DNA of 64,000 nt from Isoalcanivorax pacificus W11-5 (lineage in GTDB: Bacteria; Pseudomonadota; Gammaproteobacteria; Pseudomonadales; Alcanivoracaceae), in assembly GCF_000299335.2 (NCBI RefSeq), contig NZ_CP004387.1, positions 992,001 to 1,056,000 on the forward strand, written 5' to 3'. Positions 25,460-39,740 of the stretch are shown here, piece by piece. How positions within the stretch are numbered: position 1 is the stretch's first letter; every line of letters begins with the position of its first letter. The notes under the pieces are model-generated. The model was not told the DNA's origin, did no database searches, and saw only the letters and a program-made list of their open reading frames with translations. Position numbers and translations under genes: made by a program.

Positions 25460-26946
25460 GCCTGGCCCTGAGTCAGCTGCTGCCCGACATGCCCCTGCCG
25501 GCGTCGCTGGCGGCGACGCCGATTTCCGCACTGTGTCTGGACAGCCGGCGCATCAGCGCCGGCGATACGTTTGTGGCGCTCGCGGGGCATCAGCAGGACG
25601 GCCGCATCTATATCGAGCAGGCCATTGCCGGCGGCGCGACGCTGGTGCTGGCGGAAGCGGACGAAACCCGCGTTGTCATGCAGCAGGGCGTGCCGGTGAT
25701 CGGCATCACTGCGCTGCGCCAGCAACTGGGTGTGATTGCCGCGCGGCTGTTCGGTGAACCGGGCAGGGCGATGACGGTTACCGGCATTACCGGCACCAAT
25801 GGCAAGACCAGCACCAGCTGGTTCCTGTGTGATGCGCTCAATGCGGTGGGCCGCGCCTGTGCGCTGGTCGGTACGCTCGGGCTGCGGTTTGCCGGGGCGC
25901 TGGAGGATGTGGGCCACACCACGCCGGATCCGATCACGCTGCAACGGGCGCTGGCCCGTTTTCGCGATGAAGGCGCCCAGGCGGTGGTGATGGAAGTGTC
26001 TTCCCACGCGCTGGATCAGGGACGCCTGAATGGCACCCCGGTATCGGTGGCCGTGTTCACCAATCTCAGCCGTGATCATCTGGATTATCACGGCGACATG
26101 GAACAGTACCTGGCGGCCAAGGCGAAGCTGTTTGAGGGGGCCGACCTGTCGCTCGCGGTGATCAATCTGGATGACCCGGCCGGCGTGCGCCTGCGTGAGC
26201 GCCTGCCAGCGCGGCTGCCCTGCATCACCTTCGGTGATCACGCCGACGCAGTAGTACGCTGCGAGCGCCTGCAGGCCGGCGCGGACGGCATCCGCTTTGT
26301 ATTGAATGTGGCCGGCACAAACGTGACGGCCAGCGTGCCGCTGTATGGCCGTTTCAATCTTGACAACCTGATGGCAGTGGCCGCCGTGCTGCACGGGCTG
26401 GGCTACGATGCCGACGCGCTGGAGCGCGCCTTCGCTGCGGTGACACCGGTACCGGGCCGTATGCAGCCTGTCACGCTGGCTGGTACGCCGGCACCAGTGG
26501 TGCTGGTGGATTACGCCCACACCCCGGATGGCCTGGACAAAGCCCTGCGTGCTGCGCGCGTGCATTTTGCCGGCCGGCTGCATTGCGTGGTCGGTTGCGG
26601 CGGCAACCGGGATCGCGGCAAGCGTCCGGAGATGGCGGCGGTCGCTGAGCAACTGGCCGACGTCGTGGTGCTGACCAGCGACAACCCGCGTTTTGAATCA
26701 CCGCAGGCGATCCTGGCTGACATGCGCGCCGGGTTGGCCCAGCCTGAGCGGGCCCGCATCATCGTGCGCCGCGACGACGCCATTGCCGAGGCGATTGGGC
26801 AGGCGGGTGACAATGACGTGGTGCTGATCGCGGGCAAGGGGCACGAGACGTATCAGGAAATCCAGGGCCAGCGCTACCCGATGGATGATCGCGCACTGGC
26901 ACTGGCGGCACTGCAGGCACGTCGTGCCGGCGGGGAGGGCGCATGA
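25456..26946 (+). CDS. murE: UDP-MurNAc-tripeptide synthetase (meso-DAP-adding) MurE
   Basis: ATP-dependent ligase, 496 aa, that adds the third amino acid to the peptidoglycan precursor. ATP loop GTNGKTSTSWF, then HTTPDPITLQ and MEVSSHALDQGR in the central domain, and DNPRFE in the C-terminal domain; the DNPR motif marks the meso-diaminopimelate-specific type. Starts inside the last codons of ftsI (4-bp overlap) and overlaps murF by four bases. Confidence 0.98.
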   Translation: MSLALSQLLPDMPLPASLAATPISALCLDSRRISAGDTFVALAGHQQDGRIYIEQAIAGGATLVLAEADETRVVMQQGVPVIGITALRQQLGVIAARLFGEPGRAMTVTGITGTNGKTSTSWFLCDALNAVGRACALVGTLGLRFAGALEDVGHTTPDPITLQRALARFRDEGAQAVVMEVSSHALDQGRLNGTPVSVAVFTNLSRDHLDYHGDMEQYLAAKAKLFEGADLSLAVINLDDPAGVRLRERLPARLPCITFGDHADAVVRCERLQAGADGIRFVLNVAGTNVTASVPLYGRFNLDNLMAVAAVLHGLGYDADALERAFAAVTPVPGRMQPVTLAGTPAPVVLVDYAHTPDGLDKALRAARVHFAGRLHCVVGCGGNRDRGKRPEMAAVAEQLADVVVLTSDNPRFESPQAILADMRAGLAQPERARIIVRRDDAIAEAIGQAGDNDVVLIAGKGHETYQEIQGQRYPMDDRALALAALQARRAGGEGA

Positions 26947-28286
26947 ACCTGTCCCGTATCGCCGCACTGACCGGGGGCACGCTGGTGGGCACGGATATCG
27001 CCATCGAGCGTGTCAGCACCGACACCCGCACCCTGCAGGCCGGAGATTTTTTTGTCGCGCTGCGCGGCGAACATTTCGATGCACACGATTATCTGGATCA
27101 GGCCGCCGCTGCCGGCGCCCGTGCCGCGCTGGTGGAACAGCCCACCGGGGCTTTCGCCCACTATGTGCAGGTGCAAGACAGCCGCCGCGGCCTGGGCCTG
27201 CTCGCTGCCGGATGGGCGGATCAGTTCACTGCACTGCGCATCGGTGTGACGGGCAACGCCGGCAAGACCACCGTCAAGGAAATGATCGCGCTGATGTTGG
27301 GCGGGCAGACGCTGGCAACACGCGGCAACCTGAACAACGACATCGGCGTGCCACTGACATTGTTGTCGCTGAATGACAGCCACCGTTTCGCGGTGATCGA
27401 ACTGGGCGCCAATGCGCCGGGTGAAATCCGCTGGACCAGCAGCCTGGTGAAACCGCAGATTGCACTGATCACCAATGTCACCGGCGCGCATCTGGAAGGC
27501 TTTGGCACCTTGCAGGGCATTGCGGATGCCAAGTCAGAAATTTTCACCGGCATGCGCGCCGGCAGCACGGCCATCATCAACAGCGATGATGCCTTTGCGG
27601 ATTTCTTCAGTGCGCAGGCGGAAAACGCCGGCCTGACACTGTGCCGGGTCAGCGCCGAACAGGCAGCGGATATCAGTGCCACCGATATCGAGACCGATAT
27701 TGATCAGGTGCGTTTTTCACTGAGCGTCGGCGGCGATTTCTACCCGGTGATGATTCCCTTGCCGGGCCGGCATCAGGTCAGCAACGCGCTGCTGGCGCTG
27801 GCGGCGGTGAACGCTGCAGGTATCCCGCTGGCCCAGGCCATTGGCCGGCTGGCCACACTCAAGCCGGTGCCGGGGCGCGTCAACCGCAGCGCCTGCCTGG
27901 GTGGCACGCTGATCGATGACAGCTATAACGCCAACCCCGGTTCGGTACAGGCCGCGATCGCGTTGCTGGCGGACTATGCGGCGCCGCGCATGCTGGTGCT
28001 GGGCGCGCTGGGCGAACTTGGCCCGCAGTCTGCCGACATTCACAGGGAACTGGGCCGTACGGCACGCGCCGCCGGCATTGAACATCTGGTCGCGGTGGGC
28101 GAAGGCGCCCGTCCGGCCGCAGAAGGATTCGGTGAGTCGGCACGTTACGCCGCGCACCATGAGGCGGCGGTGCAGGAGGCACGGCCGGTGTTGCAGGGCG
28201 GGGGCACGGTGCTCGTCAAAGGGTCACGCAGCGCACATATGGACGTGGTCGCGTCACAGCTGCGGGCAATGGGGGAGACACACTGA
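26943..28286 (+). CDS. murF: UDP-MurNAc-tripeptide:D-Ala-D-Ala ligase MurF
   Basis: Adds the D-Ala-D-Ala dipeptide to finish the cytoplasmic pentapeptide. 447 aa; N-terminal substrate domain with [22 protein letters not shown] loop [25 protein letters not shown], and a C-terminal [15 protein letters not shown] that binds the dipeptide end. D-Ala-D-Ala comes from DdlB, encoded further down. Coupled to murE and, through TGATG, to mraY. Confidence 0.98.
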   Translation: MNLSRIAALTGGTLVGTDIAIERVSTDTRTLQAGDFFVALRGEHFDAHDYLDQAAAAGARAALVEQPTGAFAHYVQVQDSRRGLGLLAAGWADQFTALRIGVTGNAGKTTVKEMIALMLGGQTLATRGNLNNDIGVPLTLLSLNDSHRFAVIELGANAPGEIRWTSSLVKPQIALITNVTGAHLEGFGTLQGIADAKSEIFTGMRAGSTAIINSDDAFADFFSAQAENAGLTLCRVSAEQAADISATDIETDIDQVRFSLSVGGDFYPVMIPLPGRHQVSNALLALAAVNAAGIPLAQAIGRLATLKPVPGRVNRSACLGGTLIDDSYNANPGSVQAAIALLADYAAPRMLVLGALGELGPQSADIHRELGRTARAAGIEHLVAVGEGARPAAEGFGESARYAAHHEAAVQEARPVLQGGGTVLVKGSRSAHMDVVASQLRAMGETH

Positions 28287-29368
28287 TGCTGCTTTGGCTG
28301 GCAGAATACCTGACGCAGTTCCATCCCGGATTTCTGGTGGTGCAGTACCTGACGCTGCGCGCCATTTTCAGCGTCCTGACGGCGCTGGTGATCTGTTTCG
28401 TGGTCGGGCCGGTAATGATTGAAAAGCTGCGTCATTACCAGGTCGGCCAGGCGATCCGCGATGACGGGCCGAAAAGTCACCTGAGCAAGGCCGGCACGCC
28501 GACCATGGGTGGCGCACTGATCCTGGTGGCGATTGTACTGGCCTCGCTGCTGTGGGCTGATCTGGAAAACCGTTTCGTCTGGATTACCCTTGGCGTGCTG
28601 TTCATTTTCGGCGCCGTGGGCTGGGTCGATGACTGGCGCAAGGTGGTGGAAAAGAACCCGCGTGGGCTGCCCGCGCGCTGGAAATACCTGTGGCAGTCGG
28701 TCGGTGCCATCGCGGCCGCCTGCGCATTGTTCTTCACCGCGCAGACCCCGGCGGAAACGCAGCTGATCGTGCCGTTCTTCAAGAACGTGGCCATCAACCT
28801 GGGCGTGTTCTACATCGTACTGACCTATTTCGTGATCAACGGCACCAGTAACGCGGTGAACCTGACCGATGGCCTCGACGGGCTGGCCATCATGCCGACC
28901 GTGCTGGTGGCCGGCGCGCTGGGCGTCTTCGCCTATGTGAGTGGCCACGCCCAGTTCGCCAATTATCTGCACATTCCCTACATCGCCGGCAGCGGCGAAC
29001 TGGTGGTGATGGCGGCTGCGATCTGCGGTGCCGGGCTGGGGTTCCTCTGGTTCAACGCTTACCCCGCGCAGGTGTTCATGGGCGATGTCGGTGCGCTCGC
29101 GCTGGGCGCGGTGCTGGGGGTGATGGCCGTCATCGTCCGGCAGGAAATCGTGCTGTTCATCATGGGTGGCGTGTTCGTGATGGAAACCGTCTCGGTGATG
29201 TTGCAGGTGGCCTCCTTCAAGCTGACCGGCCGCCGTATTTTCCGCATGGCACCGATTCATCACCATTTTGAACTCAAGGGCTGGCCGGAGCCGAAGATCA
29301 TTGTCCGGTTCTGGGTGATCACAGTGATTCTGGTATTGGTGGGTCTGGCGACCCTGAAGATTCGTTAA
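28286..29368 (+). CDS. mraY: Phospho-MurNAc-pentapeptide transferase MraY
   Basis: Polytopic membrane enzyme, 360 aa and about ten helices, that transfers phospho-MurNAc-pentapeptide to undecaprenyl phosphate to make lipid I. Conserved elements: [18 protein letters not shown], the DGLDGLA catalytic loop after NAVNLT, and the [14 protein letters not shown] end loop. Overlaps murF by one base; 30 bp separate it from murD. Confidence 0.98.
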   Translation: MLLWLAEYLTQFHPGFLVVQYLTLRAIFSVLTALVICFVVGPVMIEKLRHYQVGQAIRDDGPKSHLSKAGTPTMGGALILVAIVLASLLWADLENRFVWITLGVLFIFGAVGWVDDWRKVVEKNPRGLPARWKYLWQSVGAIAAACALFFTAQTPAETQLIVPFFKNVAINLGVFYIVLTYFVINGTSNAVNLTDGLDGLAIMPTVLVAGALGVFAYVSGHAQFANYLHIPYIAGSGELVVMAAAICGAGLGFLWFNAYPAQVFMGDVGALALGAVLGVMAVIVRQEIVLFIMGGVFVMETVSVMLQVASFKLTGRRIFRMAPIHHHFELKGWPEPKIIVRFWVITVILVLVGLATLKIR

Positions 29369-29398
29369 CAGCTGTATTGATGGTGTGGCGACGCGGAT

Positions 29399-30727
29399 AT
29401 GAGTAAGGAAGCGTTCGATCTGGTCATTGGTCTGGGCATCACCGGGCAAAGCTGCGTGCGCTATCTGGCGGCGCAGGGTATGCCGGTGCGTGCGCTGGAC
29501 ACGCGTGCCCAGCCGCCGGGCCTGGATGACCTGCGGGAACGGTTCCGTGATGTGCCGATGCACACCGGAGGGTATCGCGAGGACTGGCTGGATCAGGCGC
29601 GTCGCCTGATCGTCAGCCCCGGTATTGCGATCAGCACGCCCGAGATCGCCCGTCAGGTGGCGGCCGGCAAGGAAGTGATCGGCGACATCGAACTGTTTGC
29701 CCGTGCCGCCAGTGTGCCGGTGGCGGCCATCACCGGTTCCAATGCGAAAAGCACCGTGACAACGCTGCTGGGTGATATTGCCCACGCGGGCGGGCGCCAC
29801 GCGCTTACCGGCGGTAACCTCGGCACTCCCGCACTGGACCTGCTGGATGCCGATGCACAGCTTTACGTGCTGGAGCTGTCCAGCTTCCAGCTTGAAACCA
29901 CCTACAGCCTGGACGCGCAGGTGGCGGCGATCCTGAACGTGTCGCAGGACCATATGGATCGCTATCACAGCCTGGCGGATTACATCGCTGCCAAGCAGCG
30001 CATCTATGACGGCTGTGAAGTGGCGGTGTGGAACCGCGACGATGAAGCCACCCGGCCGCAAAGCGCGGTGCCGCGTGAAATTACCTTCGGTGAACATGCA
30101 CAGGCGGACTACCGGCTGGATGCCGCGCGCGGCATGCTGACCTGCCGTGGTGAAGACCTGATGGCAGTGTCGGCGCTGACGCTGCGGGGCAACCACAATG
30201 CACTGAACGTGCTGGCTGCGCTGGCCATGGCGGATGCGCTGAAACTGCCGCGTGACGCAGCGCTGGAAGCGGCAAGGCGTTTCAGTGGCCTGGCGCATCG
30301 TTGCCAGCTGGTCAGCGAAAAAGACGGGGTGCAGTGGTTCAACGATTCCAAAGGCACCAATGTCGGCGCCACGCTGGCGGCGCTGGCGGGGATTGGCCCG
30401 GCGATTCAGGGGCAGGTGCTGCTGATCGCGGGTGGCCAGGGCAAGGGCCAGGACTTTTCACCGCTGGCGCAACCGGCGCAACGCCATGTGCGTGCCGCGC
30501 TGTTGCTGGGGCAGGATGCCGATCAACTGGCGTCGGCATTGCCCGGCGTGCCCTGCGAGCGCGTGGCGGACATGGCCGCCGCCGTGCGCCGGGCTGCCGC
30601 GCTGGCGCAACCGGGCGATGCGGTGCTGTTGTCTCCGGCCTGTGCCAGTTTTGACATGTATTCCGGTTATGTCGCACGCGGTGAAGATTTCATTCGCCAG
30701 GTGCAGGAGGTGACCGGTGAAGCTTGA
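29399..30727 (+). CDS. murD: UDP-MurNAc-L-alanine:D-glutamate ligase MurD
   Basis: Adds D-Glu to UDP-MurNAc-L-Ala. 442 aa; N-terminal Rossmann start DLVIGLGITGQSCVRYL, ATP loop GSNAKSTVTTL (Ala where many have Gly), LELSSFQLETT, and C-terminal WFNDSKGTNVGATLAAL and SPACASFDMYSGY. All are family signatures. Its 3' end overlaps the ftsW start by 11 bp. Confidence 0.98.
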   Translation: MSKEAFDLVIGLGITGQSCVRYLAAQGMPVRALDTRAQPPGLDDLRERFRDVPMHTGGYREDWLDQARRLIVSPGIAISTPEIARQVAAGKEVIGDIELFARAASVPVAAITGSNAKSTVTTLLGDIAHAGGRHALTGGNLGTPALDLLDADAQLYVLELSSFQLETTYSLDAQVAAILNVSQDHMDRYHSLADYIAAKQRIYDGCEVAVWNRDDEATRPQSAVPREITFGEHAQADYRLDAARGMLTCRGEDLMAVSALTLRGNHNALNVLAALAMADALKLPRDAALEAARRFSGLAHRCQLVSEKDGVQWFNDSKGTNVGATLAALAGIGPAIQGQVLLIAGGQGKGQDFSPLAQPAQRHVRAALLLGQDADQLASALPGVPCERVADMAAAVRRAAALAQPGDAVLLSPACASFDMYSGYVARGEDFIRQVQEVTGEA

Positions 30728-31880
30728 GTGGCAGGTACTGCGCCCGACGCTGGCGCGGATCGATGTGCCGTTGCTGGCCGCTGCGCTGTCGCTGTCACTG
30801 CTGGGTCTGGTGATGGTGACCTCGGCATCGTTGCAGATTGCTGAAACGCGTCTGGGCGAACCCTTCTATTACGCATTGCGCCACGGCATCTATTTGTTGA
30901 TGGGGCTGGGCGTGGGCCTGTTTGTCTACACGCTGGTGCCGCTGTCGCTGCTGGAGAAAATCCGTTTCCTGGCACTGCCGGCGGCCGTGTTTGCGCTGCT
31001 TCTCCTCTTTATTCCGGGCCTGGGCCGCGAAGTGAACGGTTCGTTGCGCTGGATCAGCATCGCCGGTTTTACCCTGCAGCCCTCGGAAGTGGCCAAGCTG
31101 GGGTTTGTCATGTACCTGGCCGGTTATATCGCGCAGCGCCGCACCGAGCTGCAAACCACCTGGAAAGGTTTCCTGCTGCCGCTGATGGTGATGGGCATGC
31201 TGGCGCTGCTGTTGTTGATGCAGCCGGATTTTGGTGCGGTGGTGGTCCTCGGTGTGGCCGCGATGGGCATGCTGTTCCTGGCGGGCGTCCCGACCCAGCG
31301 CTTCCTGCTGCTGTCGCTGGTGGTAGTGGTGCTGGCTGCTGTCGTGGCCTTTGCGCAGCCTTACCGCGTGGCGCGGCTGATGTCTTTCATGGATCCGTGG
31401 GCCGACCAGTTCGGCAGCGGTTATCAGCTTACCCAGAGCCTGATCGCGTTTGGACGCGGCCACTGGTTCGGCGTCGGCCTGGGCAACAGCGTACAGAAAC
31501 TGTTCTACCTGCCGGAAGCGCATACCGATTTTGTGTTTGCGGTGATGGCCGAAGAGCTCGGCCTGATCGGCAACCTGTTGCTGATTGCGGCGTTCACGTT
31601 TGTGATCGCGCGCATCTTCCTGCTCGGTGGCCGGCTGGAACAGCGTGGCTGGTTCTACCACGCGCAGCTGGTATACGGCATTGCGCTGATCTTCAGCACC
31701 CAGGCGCTGATCAACCTCGGTGTGAACATGGGGGTGCTGCCGACCAAGGGCCTGACCCTGCCGTTTGTTTCTTATGGTGGCAGCAGCTTGCTGGTATCGG
31801 CGGCCATGGTCGCGATCGTGCTCCGTGCCGGCACCGAGTTACAGGGTTACGAAGCGCGTGAGCGCGGGAGGGTGCGTTGA
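30717..31880 (+). CDS. ftsW: Peptidoglycan glycosyltransferase FtsW
   Basis: SEDS-family septal glycosyltransferase, 387 aa, about ten membrane helices, partner of FtsI. Recognised from LGREVNGSLRWISIAGFTLQPSE, LMQPDFGAVVVLG, GSGYQLTQSLIAFGRGHWFGVGLGNS and EAHTDFVFAVMAEELGLIG. The start is a GTG at 30717 inside the murD end; the ATG-less beginning fits coupled translation. Stop overlaps the murG start. Confidence 0.97.
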   Translation: MKLEWQVLRPTLARIDVPLLAAALSLSLLGLVMVTSASLQIAETRLGEPFYYALRHGIYLLMGLGVGLFVYTLVPLSLLEKIRFLALPAAVFALLLLFIPGLGREVNGSLRWISIAGFTLQPSEVAKLGFVMYLAGYIAQRRTELQTTWKGFLLPLMVMGMLALLLLMQPDFGAVVVLGVAAMGMLFLAGVPTQRFLLLSLVVVVLAAVVAFAQPYRVARLMSFMDPWADQFGSGYQLTQSLIAFGRGHWFGVGLGNSVQKLFYLPEAHTDFVFAVMAEELGLIGNLLLIAAFTFVIARIFLLGGRLEQRGWFYHAQLVYGIALIFSTQALINLGVNMGVLPTKGLTLPFVSYGGSSLLVSAAMVAIVLRAGTELQGYEARERGRVR

Positions 31881-32942
31881 TGAGCGGCACCATCCTGATC
31901 ATGGCCGGCGGCACCGGCGGCCACGTATTCCCGGCCCTGGCTGTGGCCGATGTGCTGCGCGCGCGTGGCTACCATATTGAATGGCTGGGCGCGGAGCAGG
32001 GCATAGAAAACCGTCTGGTGCCGGCAGCGGGCTATCCACTGCATACACTGAACGTGCGTGGTGTACGTGGTAGTGGTGTGGTGCGCAAACTGCAGATGCC
32101 GTTGCAACTGCTGCGTGCGGTGCTGGCGGCGCGGCAGAAAATCCGCGCACTGTCGCCGGTGCTGGTGCTGGGCTTTGGTGGTTTTGCCAGTGGTCCGGGC
32201 GGCATTGCTGCGCGGTTGTGCGGTGTGCCGTTGATCATTCACGAACAAAACGCGATTCCGGGCCTGACCAATCGTGTTCTGGCACGCGTGGCGACGCGGG
32301 CACTGGAAGGATTTGATGGCGCATTCGGTGGCCGTGCAGTGATGGTGGGCAATCCGGTACGCGACGCCATTGCAGCCCTGCCGGCACCGGCGGAGCGTTA
32401 CAGCCAGCATCAGGGGCCGCTGCGCATTCTGGTGCTCGGTGGCAGCCAGGGTGCGCTGGCGCTGAATCGAAAATTGCCGGCGGCGCTGGCGTCGCTGTTT
32501 GGCAGCGAGCCGGTGATCGTGCGACACCAGGCTGGGCGCAACCGCGCTGACGAAGCACGCGAAGCCTATCAGGTGGTCGCGCTGGACGCTGCGGTAGAAG
32601 AATTCATCGATGACATGGCCGCCGCGTACGCCTGGGCGGATCTGGTGATCTGTCGCAGTGGCGCCTCGACGGTATCGGAACTGGCGGCGGCAGGTGTGGC
32701 GGCCTTGTTTGTACCGCTGCCGACCGCTGTCGACGATCACCAGACGCACAATGCAGCGTGGCTCGCGTCACGAAACGCGGCAAGACTTTTGCCACAACAG
32801 GAACTGGATGCCGCCGGCTTGTCTGAGAAGCTGGCCGGCCTGATGCATCGCACTGCGCTGGCCGAACTGGCCGGCCGGGCCCGCGCGGCTGCACTGCCGG
32901 ACAGCGCAACCCGGGTGGCCGATATCTGTGAGGAGGTGCTGC

Positions 32943-32950
<8 letters not shown>
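31880..32950 (+). CDS. murG: UDP-GlcNAc:undecaprenyl-PP-MurNAc-pentapeptide GlcNAc transferase MurG
   Basis: Peripheral membrane GT-B glycosyltransferase, 356 aa, that makes lipid II from lipid [18 protein letters not shown] is the N-terminal glycine loop; [27 protein letters not shown] and [15 protein letters not shown] are diagnostic. ATG 31880 shares a base with the ftsW stop. The C-terminal part overlaps the murC start. Confidence 0.98.
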
Positions 32951-36148
<3,198 letters not shown>

Positions 36149-36152
36149 CGCC

Positions 36153-37391
36153 ATGGCAAATTCAGCACAGGACCGGATGATCGTTGGCCTGGACATTGGC
36201 ACCTCGAAAGTGGTGGCCATCGTCGGCCAGGTAAATGCCGAGGGTGCCATGGAGATCATTGGCATCGGATCGCAGCCTTCGCGTGGCATGAAGAAAGGCG
36301 TGGTGGTGGATATCGAAGCCACCGTGCGCTCGATCCAGCGCGCGGTGGAGGAAGCCGAACTGATGGCCGGCTGCCAGATTCATTCCGTGTACGCGGGTAT
36401 CGCCGGCAGCCACGTACGCAGCCTGAACAGCCACGGCATCGTCGCCATCCGCGACCGCGAAGTGCTGCACGCGGATATCGACCGGGTGATCGACGCCGCC
36501 CAGGCGGTGGCGATCCCGGCGGACCAGAAAACACTACATGTGTTGCCACAGGAATATGTGGTGGACAACCAGGAAGGCGTGCGTGAGCCGGTCGGCATGA
36601 GTGGCGTGCGCCTGGAAGCGAAAGTGCATCTGGTGACCTGCGCGGTAAACGCGGCGCAGAACATCGAAAAATGTGTGCGTCGCTGCGGCCTGGAAGTGGA
36701 GGACATGATCCTCGAACAGTTGGCCTCCGCCTACGCAGTGCTGACCGAGGACGAACGCGAACTCGGTGTGTGCATGGTGGACATCGGCGGCGGTACCACG
36801 GACATCGCGATCTTCACCGAAGGTGCGATCCGTCACACGGCAAATATTCCGATTGCCGGTGACCAGGTCACCAACGACATCGCCATGGCGCTGCGCACAC
36901 CGAAGCAGTACGCCGAAGAGATCAAGATGAAATACGCCTGCGCGCTGACCCAGCTCGCTGGCGCGGATGAAACCATCAAGGTGCCGTCAGTGGGCGACCG
37001 CCCGCCGCGCACACTGAGCCGCCAGAATCTGGCGGAAGTGGTGGAGCCGCGTTACGACGAGCTGTTCACGCTGATCCAGGCGGAACTGCGCCGCAGCGGC
37101 TTCGAGGATCTGATACCGGGTGGCATCGTGCTGACCGGTGGCTCCTCGAAAATTGAGGGCGCGGCGGAACTGGCCGAAGAGATTTTCCACATGCCGGTGC
37201 GCCTGGGCATGCCGCAGGGCGTGGCGGGGCTGACCGACGTGGTGCGCAACCCGATTTACGCCACCGCCGTCGGCCTGTTGCTGTACGGACAACGGATGGA
37301 ACAGGAGGGCCGGGGCGGGCGTCGCGAGACATCGTCCAACGGTACGGACTGGCTGGAGAAAGTGAAGAGCTGGTTCAAAGGAAATTTTTAG
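36153..37391 (+). CDS. ftsA: Cell division protein FtsA
   Basis: Actin-like membrane tether for FtsZ, 412 aa. IVGLDIGTSKVVAIVG is the phosphate-1 loop, CMVDIGGGTTDIAIF the phosphate-2 loop and GIVLTGGSSKIEG the adenosine region. The C-terminal helix DWLEKVKSWFKGNF is the amphipathic membrane-targeting end. It starts four bases after ftsQ and is followed by a hairpin before ftsZ. Confidence 0.98.
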   Translation: MANSAQDRMIVGLDIGTSKVVAIVGQVNAEGAMEIIGIGSQPSRGMKKGVVVDIEATVRSIQRAVEEAELMAGCQIHSVYAGIAGSHVRSLNSHGIVAIRDREVLHADIDRVIDAAQAVAIPADQKTLHVLPQEYVVDNQEGVREPVGMSGVRLEAKVHLVTCAVNAAQNIEKCVRRCGLEVEDMILEQLASAYAVLTEDERELGVCMVDIGGGTTDIAIFTEGAIRHTANIPIAGDQVTNDIAMALRTPKQYAEEIKMKYACALTQLAGADETIKVPSVGDRPPRTLSRQNLAEVVEPRYDELFTLIQAELRRSGFEDLIPGGIVLTGGSSKIEGAAELAEEIFHMPVRLGMPQGVAGLTDVVRNPIYATAVGLLLYGQRMEQEGRGGRRETSSNGTDWLEKVKSWFKGNF

Positions 37392-37407
37392 CCGCCGACG
37401 CGGCTGA

Positions 37408-37431
37408 CACGACGGCGTTGCAGCCGTCGTG
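37408..37431. terminator. Stem-loop between ftsA and ftsZ
   Basis: CACGACGGC (37408-37416) and GCCGTCGTG (37423-37431) form a perfect 9-bp stem with a six-base loop. No T-run follows, so it is unlikely to end transcription fully; it may mark mRNA processing or protect the ftsZ message. Confidence 0.5.
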
Positions 37432-37503
37432 ACACCAGGTTCCTGGCGGGGCGGAGCCACGCCGGAACGATTCGACGACACAGGGATAAACGGGAGATCA
37501 ACC

Positions 37504-38664
37504 ATGCAATTCAAACTGGAAGACAGCGTACCGCATGGCGCGGTCATTAAAGTGGTGGGCGTAGGTGGTGGCGGCGGCAACGCCGTGGATCACATGGTGC
37601 GCTCGAATGTGGACGGTGTGGAATTCATCTGCGCCAATACCGACGCGCAAGCACTGCGTAATGCTTCGTCGCGTACAGTGATTCAACTCGGCAGCCAGGT
37701 CACCAAGGGCCTGGGTGCCGGCGCCAACCCGGAAGTGGGCCGACAGTCCGCGATTGAAGATCGCGAACGTCTGGCCGAACTGCTGGAAGGCGCCGACATG
37801 GTGTTCGTGACGGCCGGCATGGGCGGTGGTACCGGTACCGGTGCGGCGCCAATCGTTGCCGAAGTGGCGCGCGAGCTGGGCATTCTCACTGTCGCGGTGG
37901 TGACCAAGCCGTTCCCGTTCGAAGGCCGCAAGCGTCTGAAAGTGGCCGAGGAAGGCATCGCGCAACTGCGCGAACACGTGGATTCGCTGATCACCATCCC
38001 GAACGAAAAACTGCAGGCCGTGCTGGGCGGTTCCACCAGCCTGCTGGATGCGTTCAAGGCCGCCAACGATGTGTTGCTCGGTGCGGTGAAAGGTATTGCC
38101 GACCTGATCGTCAAGCCGGGCATGATCAACGTCGACTTTGCTGACGTGCGCACCGTGATGAGCGAAATGGGCATGGCGATGATGGGCTCGGGCACGTCCC
38201 GTGGCGAAGGCCGCGCCGAAGCGGCTGCCAACGCGGCCATTTCCAGCCCGCTGCTGGAAGACGTGGACCTGCACGGTGCACGCGGCATCCTGATCAACAT
38301 CACTGCCAGCGAATCCATCTCGCTGCAGGAGTTCACCACGGTGGGCGATGTGATTCAGGAGCTGGCCTCCGACGACGCCAATGTGATCATCGGTACCGCC
38401 ATTGATCCGGACATGGGCGATGAACTGACCGTGACCGTGGTTGCCACCGGCCTGGGTGGCGTACAGGAACTTAAAGTTGTACGCGGCAATCAAACCCCGG
38501 TACGCGCAGACGGTCGCCTGGATTACGATGAGCTGGAGCGCCCGGCCTTTGGCCGCAAGCGCCCACAGAGCGAGACCCGGCGCAACGCGCAGGCAGCGGT
38601 GAATGCTGCGGAGGATCTGGATTTCATTGATATCCCGACCTTCCTGCGTCGCCAGGCGGACTGA
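37504..38664 (+). CDS. ftsZ: Cell division protein FtsZ
   Basis: Tubulin-like GTPase forming the Z ring, 386 aa. [13 protein letters not shown] opens the fold, [10 protein letters not shown] is the tubulin signature, and [11 protein letters not shown] is the T7 catalytic loop. The conserved C-terminal peptide [15 protein letters not shown] binds FtsA and ZipA. ATG 37504 has GGGAGA six bases upstream; an in-frame ATG at 37429 would add unconserved residues. Confidence 0.99.
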   Translation: MQFKLEDSVPHGAVIKVVGVGGGGGNAVDHMVRSNVDGVEFICANTDAQALRNASSRTVIQLGSQVTKGLGAGANPEVGRQSAIEDRERLAELLEGADMVFVTAGMGGGTGTGAAPIVAEVARELGILTVAVVTKPFPFEGRKRLKVAEEGIAQLREHVDSLITIPNEKLQAVLGGSTSLLDAFKAANDVLLGAVKGIADLIVKPGMINVDFADVRTVMSEMGMAMMGSGTSRGEGRAEAAANAAISSPLLEDVDLHGARGILINITASESISLQEFTTVGDVIQELASDDANVIIGTAIDPDMGDELTVTVVATGLGGVQELKVVRGNQTPVRADGRLDYDELERPAFGRKRPQSETRRNAQAAVNAAEDLDFIDIPTFLRRQAD

Positions 38665-38825
38665 TCATCAACCGCCGGCCCGTTGGCCGGGGTGACCCGG
38701 CAGGACCGACGGAAGGCGCAAGGGACAATGGTGCAGAATCGGCGGGTCTGTTAGCATCGCCCCCCAGATTCTGTGTTCAGGACCGCGGTATCATGCCTGA
38801 TGCCGACAAGATAGCGACAAGATCG

Positions 38826-39740
38826 ATGATCAGACAGCGAACGCTCAAGAATGTCATCCGCGCGACCGGTATCGGTCTGCACACGGGTGAAAAGGTCTAT
38901 CTGACGGTGCGCCCGGCGCCCGTCGATGCCGGGATCGTGTTCCGGCGGGTGGACCTGGACCCGGTGGTGGAGATCGAAGCCAACGCGGAGAACGTGGGTG
39001 AAACCACCCTGTCCTCGACCCTGGTCAAGGACGGCGTGAAGGTCGGCACCGTGGAGCATCTGCTTTCGGCCATGGCCGGGCTTGGCATCGACAACGCCTA
39101 TGTGGAATTGTCGGCGCCGGAAGTGCCGATCATGGACGGCAGTGCCGGACCCTTCGTGTTCCTGCTGCAGTCCGCCGGTATCCAGGAACAGCCGGCGGCG
39201 AAGAAATTCATCCGCATCAAGCGCAAGGTGTCCATCGAGGACGGCGACAAGTCCGCCACCTTCGTGCCGTTCAACGGCTTCAAGGTGAGCTTTTCCATCG
39301 AATTCGACCATCCGGTGTTTGCCGGCCGGTCACAGATGGCGAGCATCGACTTTTCGTCCACCTCGTTCGTGAAGGAAGTGGCGCGCGCGCGCACCTTCGG
39401 CTTCATGCGCGACATCGAGTTTCTGCGTTCGCAGAACCTGGCGCTGGGCGGCAGCGTGGACAACGCCATCGTGGTGGACGACTACCGTATCCTCAATGAG
39501 GACGGCCTGCGTTACGAGGATGAGTTCGTCAAACACAAGATGCTGGATGCCATTGGCGACCTGTATCTGCTCGGCTACAGCCTGATTGGCGAATTTGTCG
39601 GCCACAAGTCCGGCCATGCGCTCAACAACCAGTTGCTGCGCAAGCTGATCAAGGAAACCGACGCCTGGGAAGTGGTGACCTTCGAGGACGCCTCCACCGC
39701 GCCGATTTCCTACATGAAGCCGGTACTGGCGAGCGAGTAA
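38826..39740 (+). CDS. lpxC: UDP-3-O-acyl-GlcNAc deacetylase LpxC
   Basis: Zinc deacetylase, 304 aa, that commits UDP-GlcNAc to lipid A. It starts [21 protein letters not shown], as in Pseudomonas; the zinc ligands are in [10 protein letters not shown] and [15 protein letters not shown], and [13 protein letters not shown] holds the later histidine. An in-frame ATG at 38793 would add 11 unconserved residues. It closes the dcw cluster and is followed by a terminator. Confidence 0.98.
   Translation: MIRQRTLKNVIRATGIGLHTGEKVYLTVRPAPVDAGIVFRRVDLDPVVEIEANAENVGETTLSSTLVKDGVKVGTVEHLLSAMAGLGIDNAYVELSAPEVPIMDGSAGPFVFLLQSAGIQEQPAAKKFIRIKRKVSIEDGDKSATFVPFNGFKVSFSIEFDHPVFAGRSQMASIDFSSTSFVKEVARARTFGFMRDIEFLRSQNLALGGSVDNAIVVDDYRILNEDGLRYEDEFVKHKMLDAIGDLYLLGYSLIGEFVGHKSGHALNNQLLRKLIKETDAWEVVTFEDASTAPISYMKPVLASE

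Noticed and set aside
28145-30298. 717-codon minus-strand open frame
   Set aside because: Antisense to mraY and murD; histidine- and glutamine-rich in a way typical of antisense translation.
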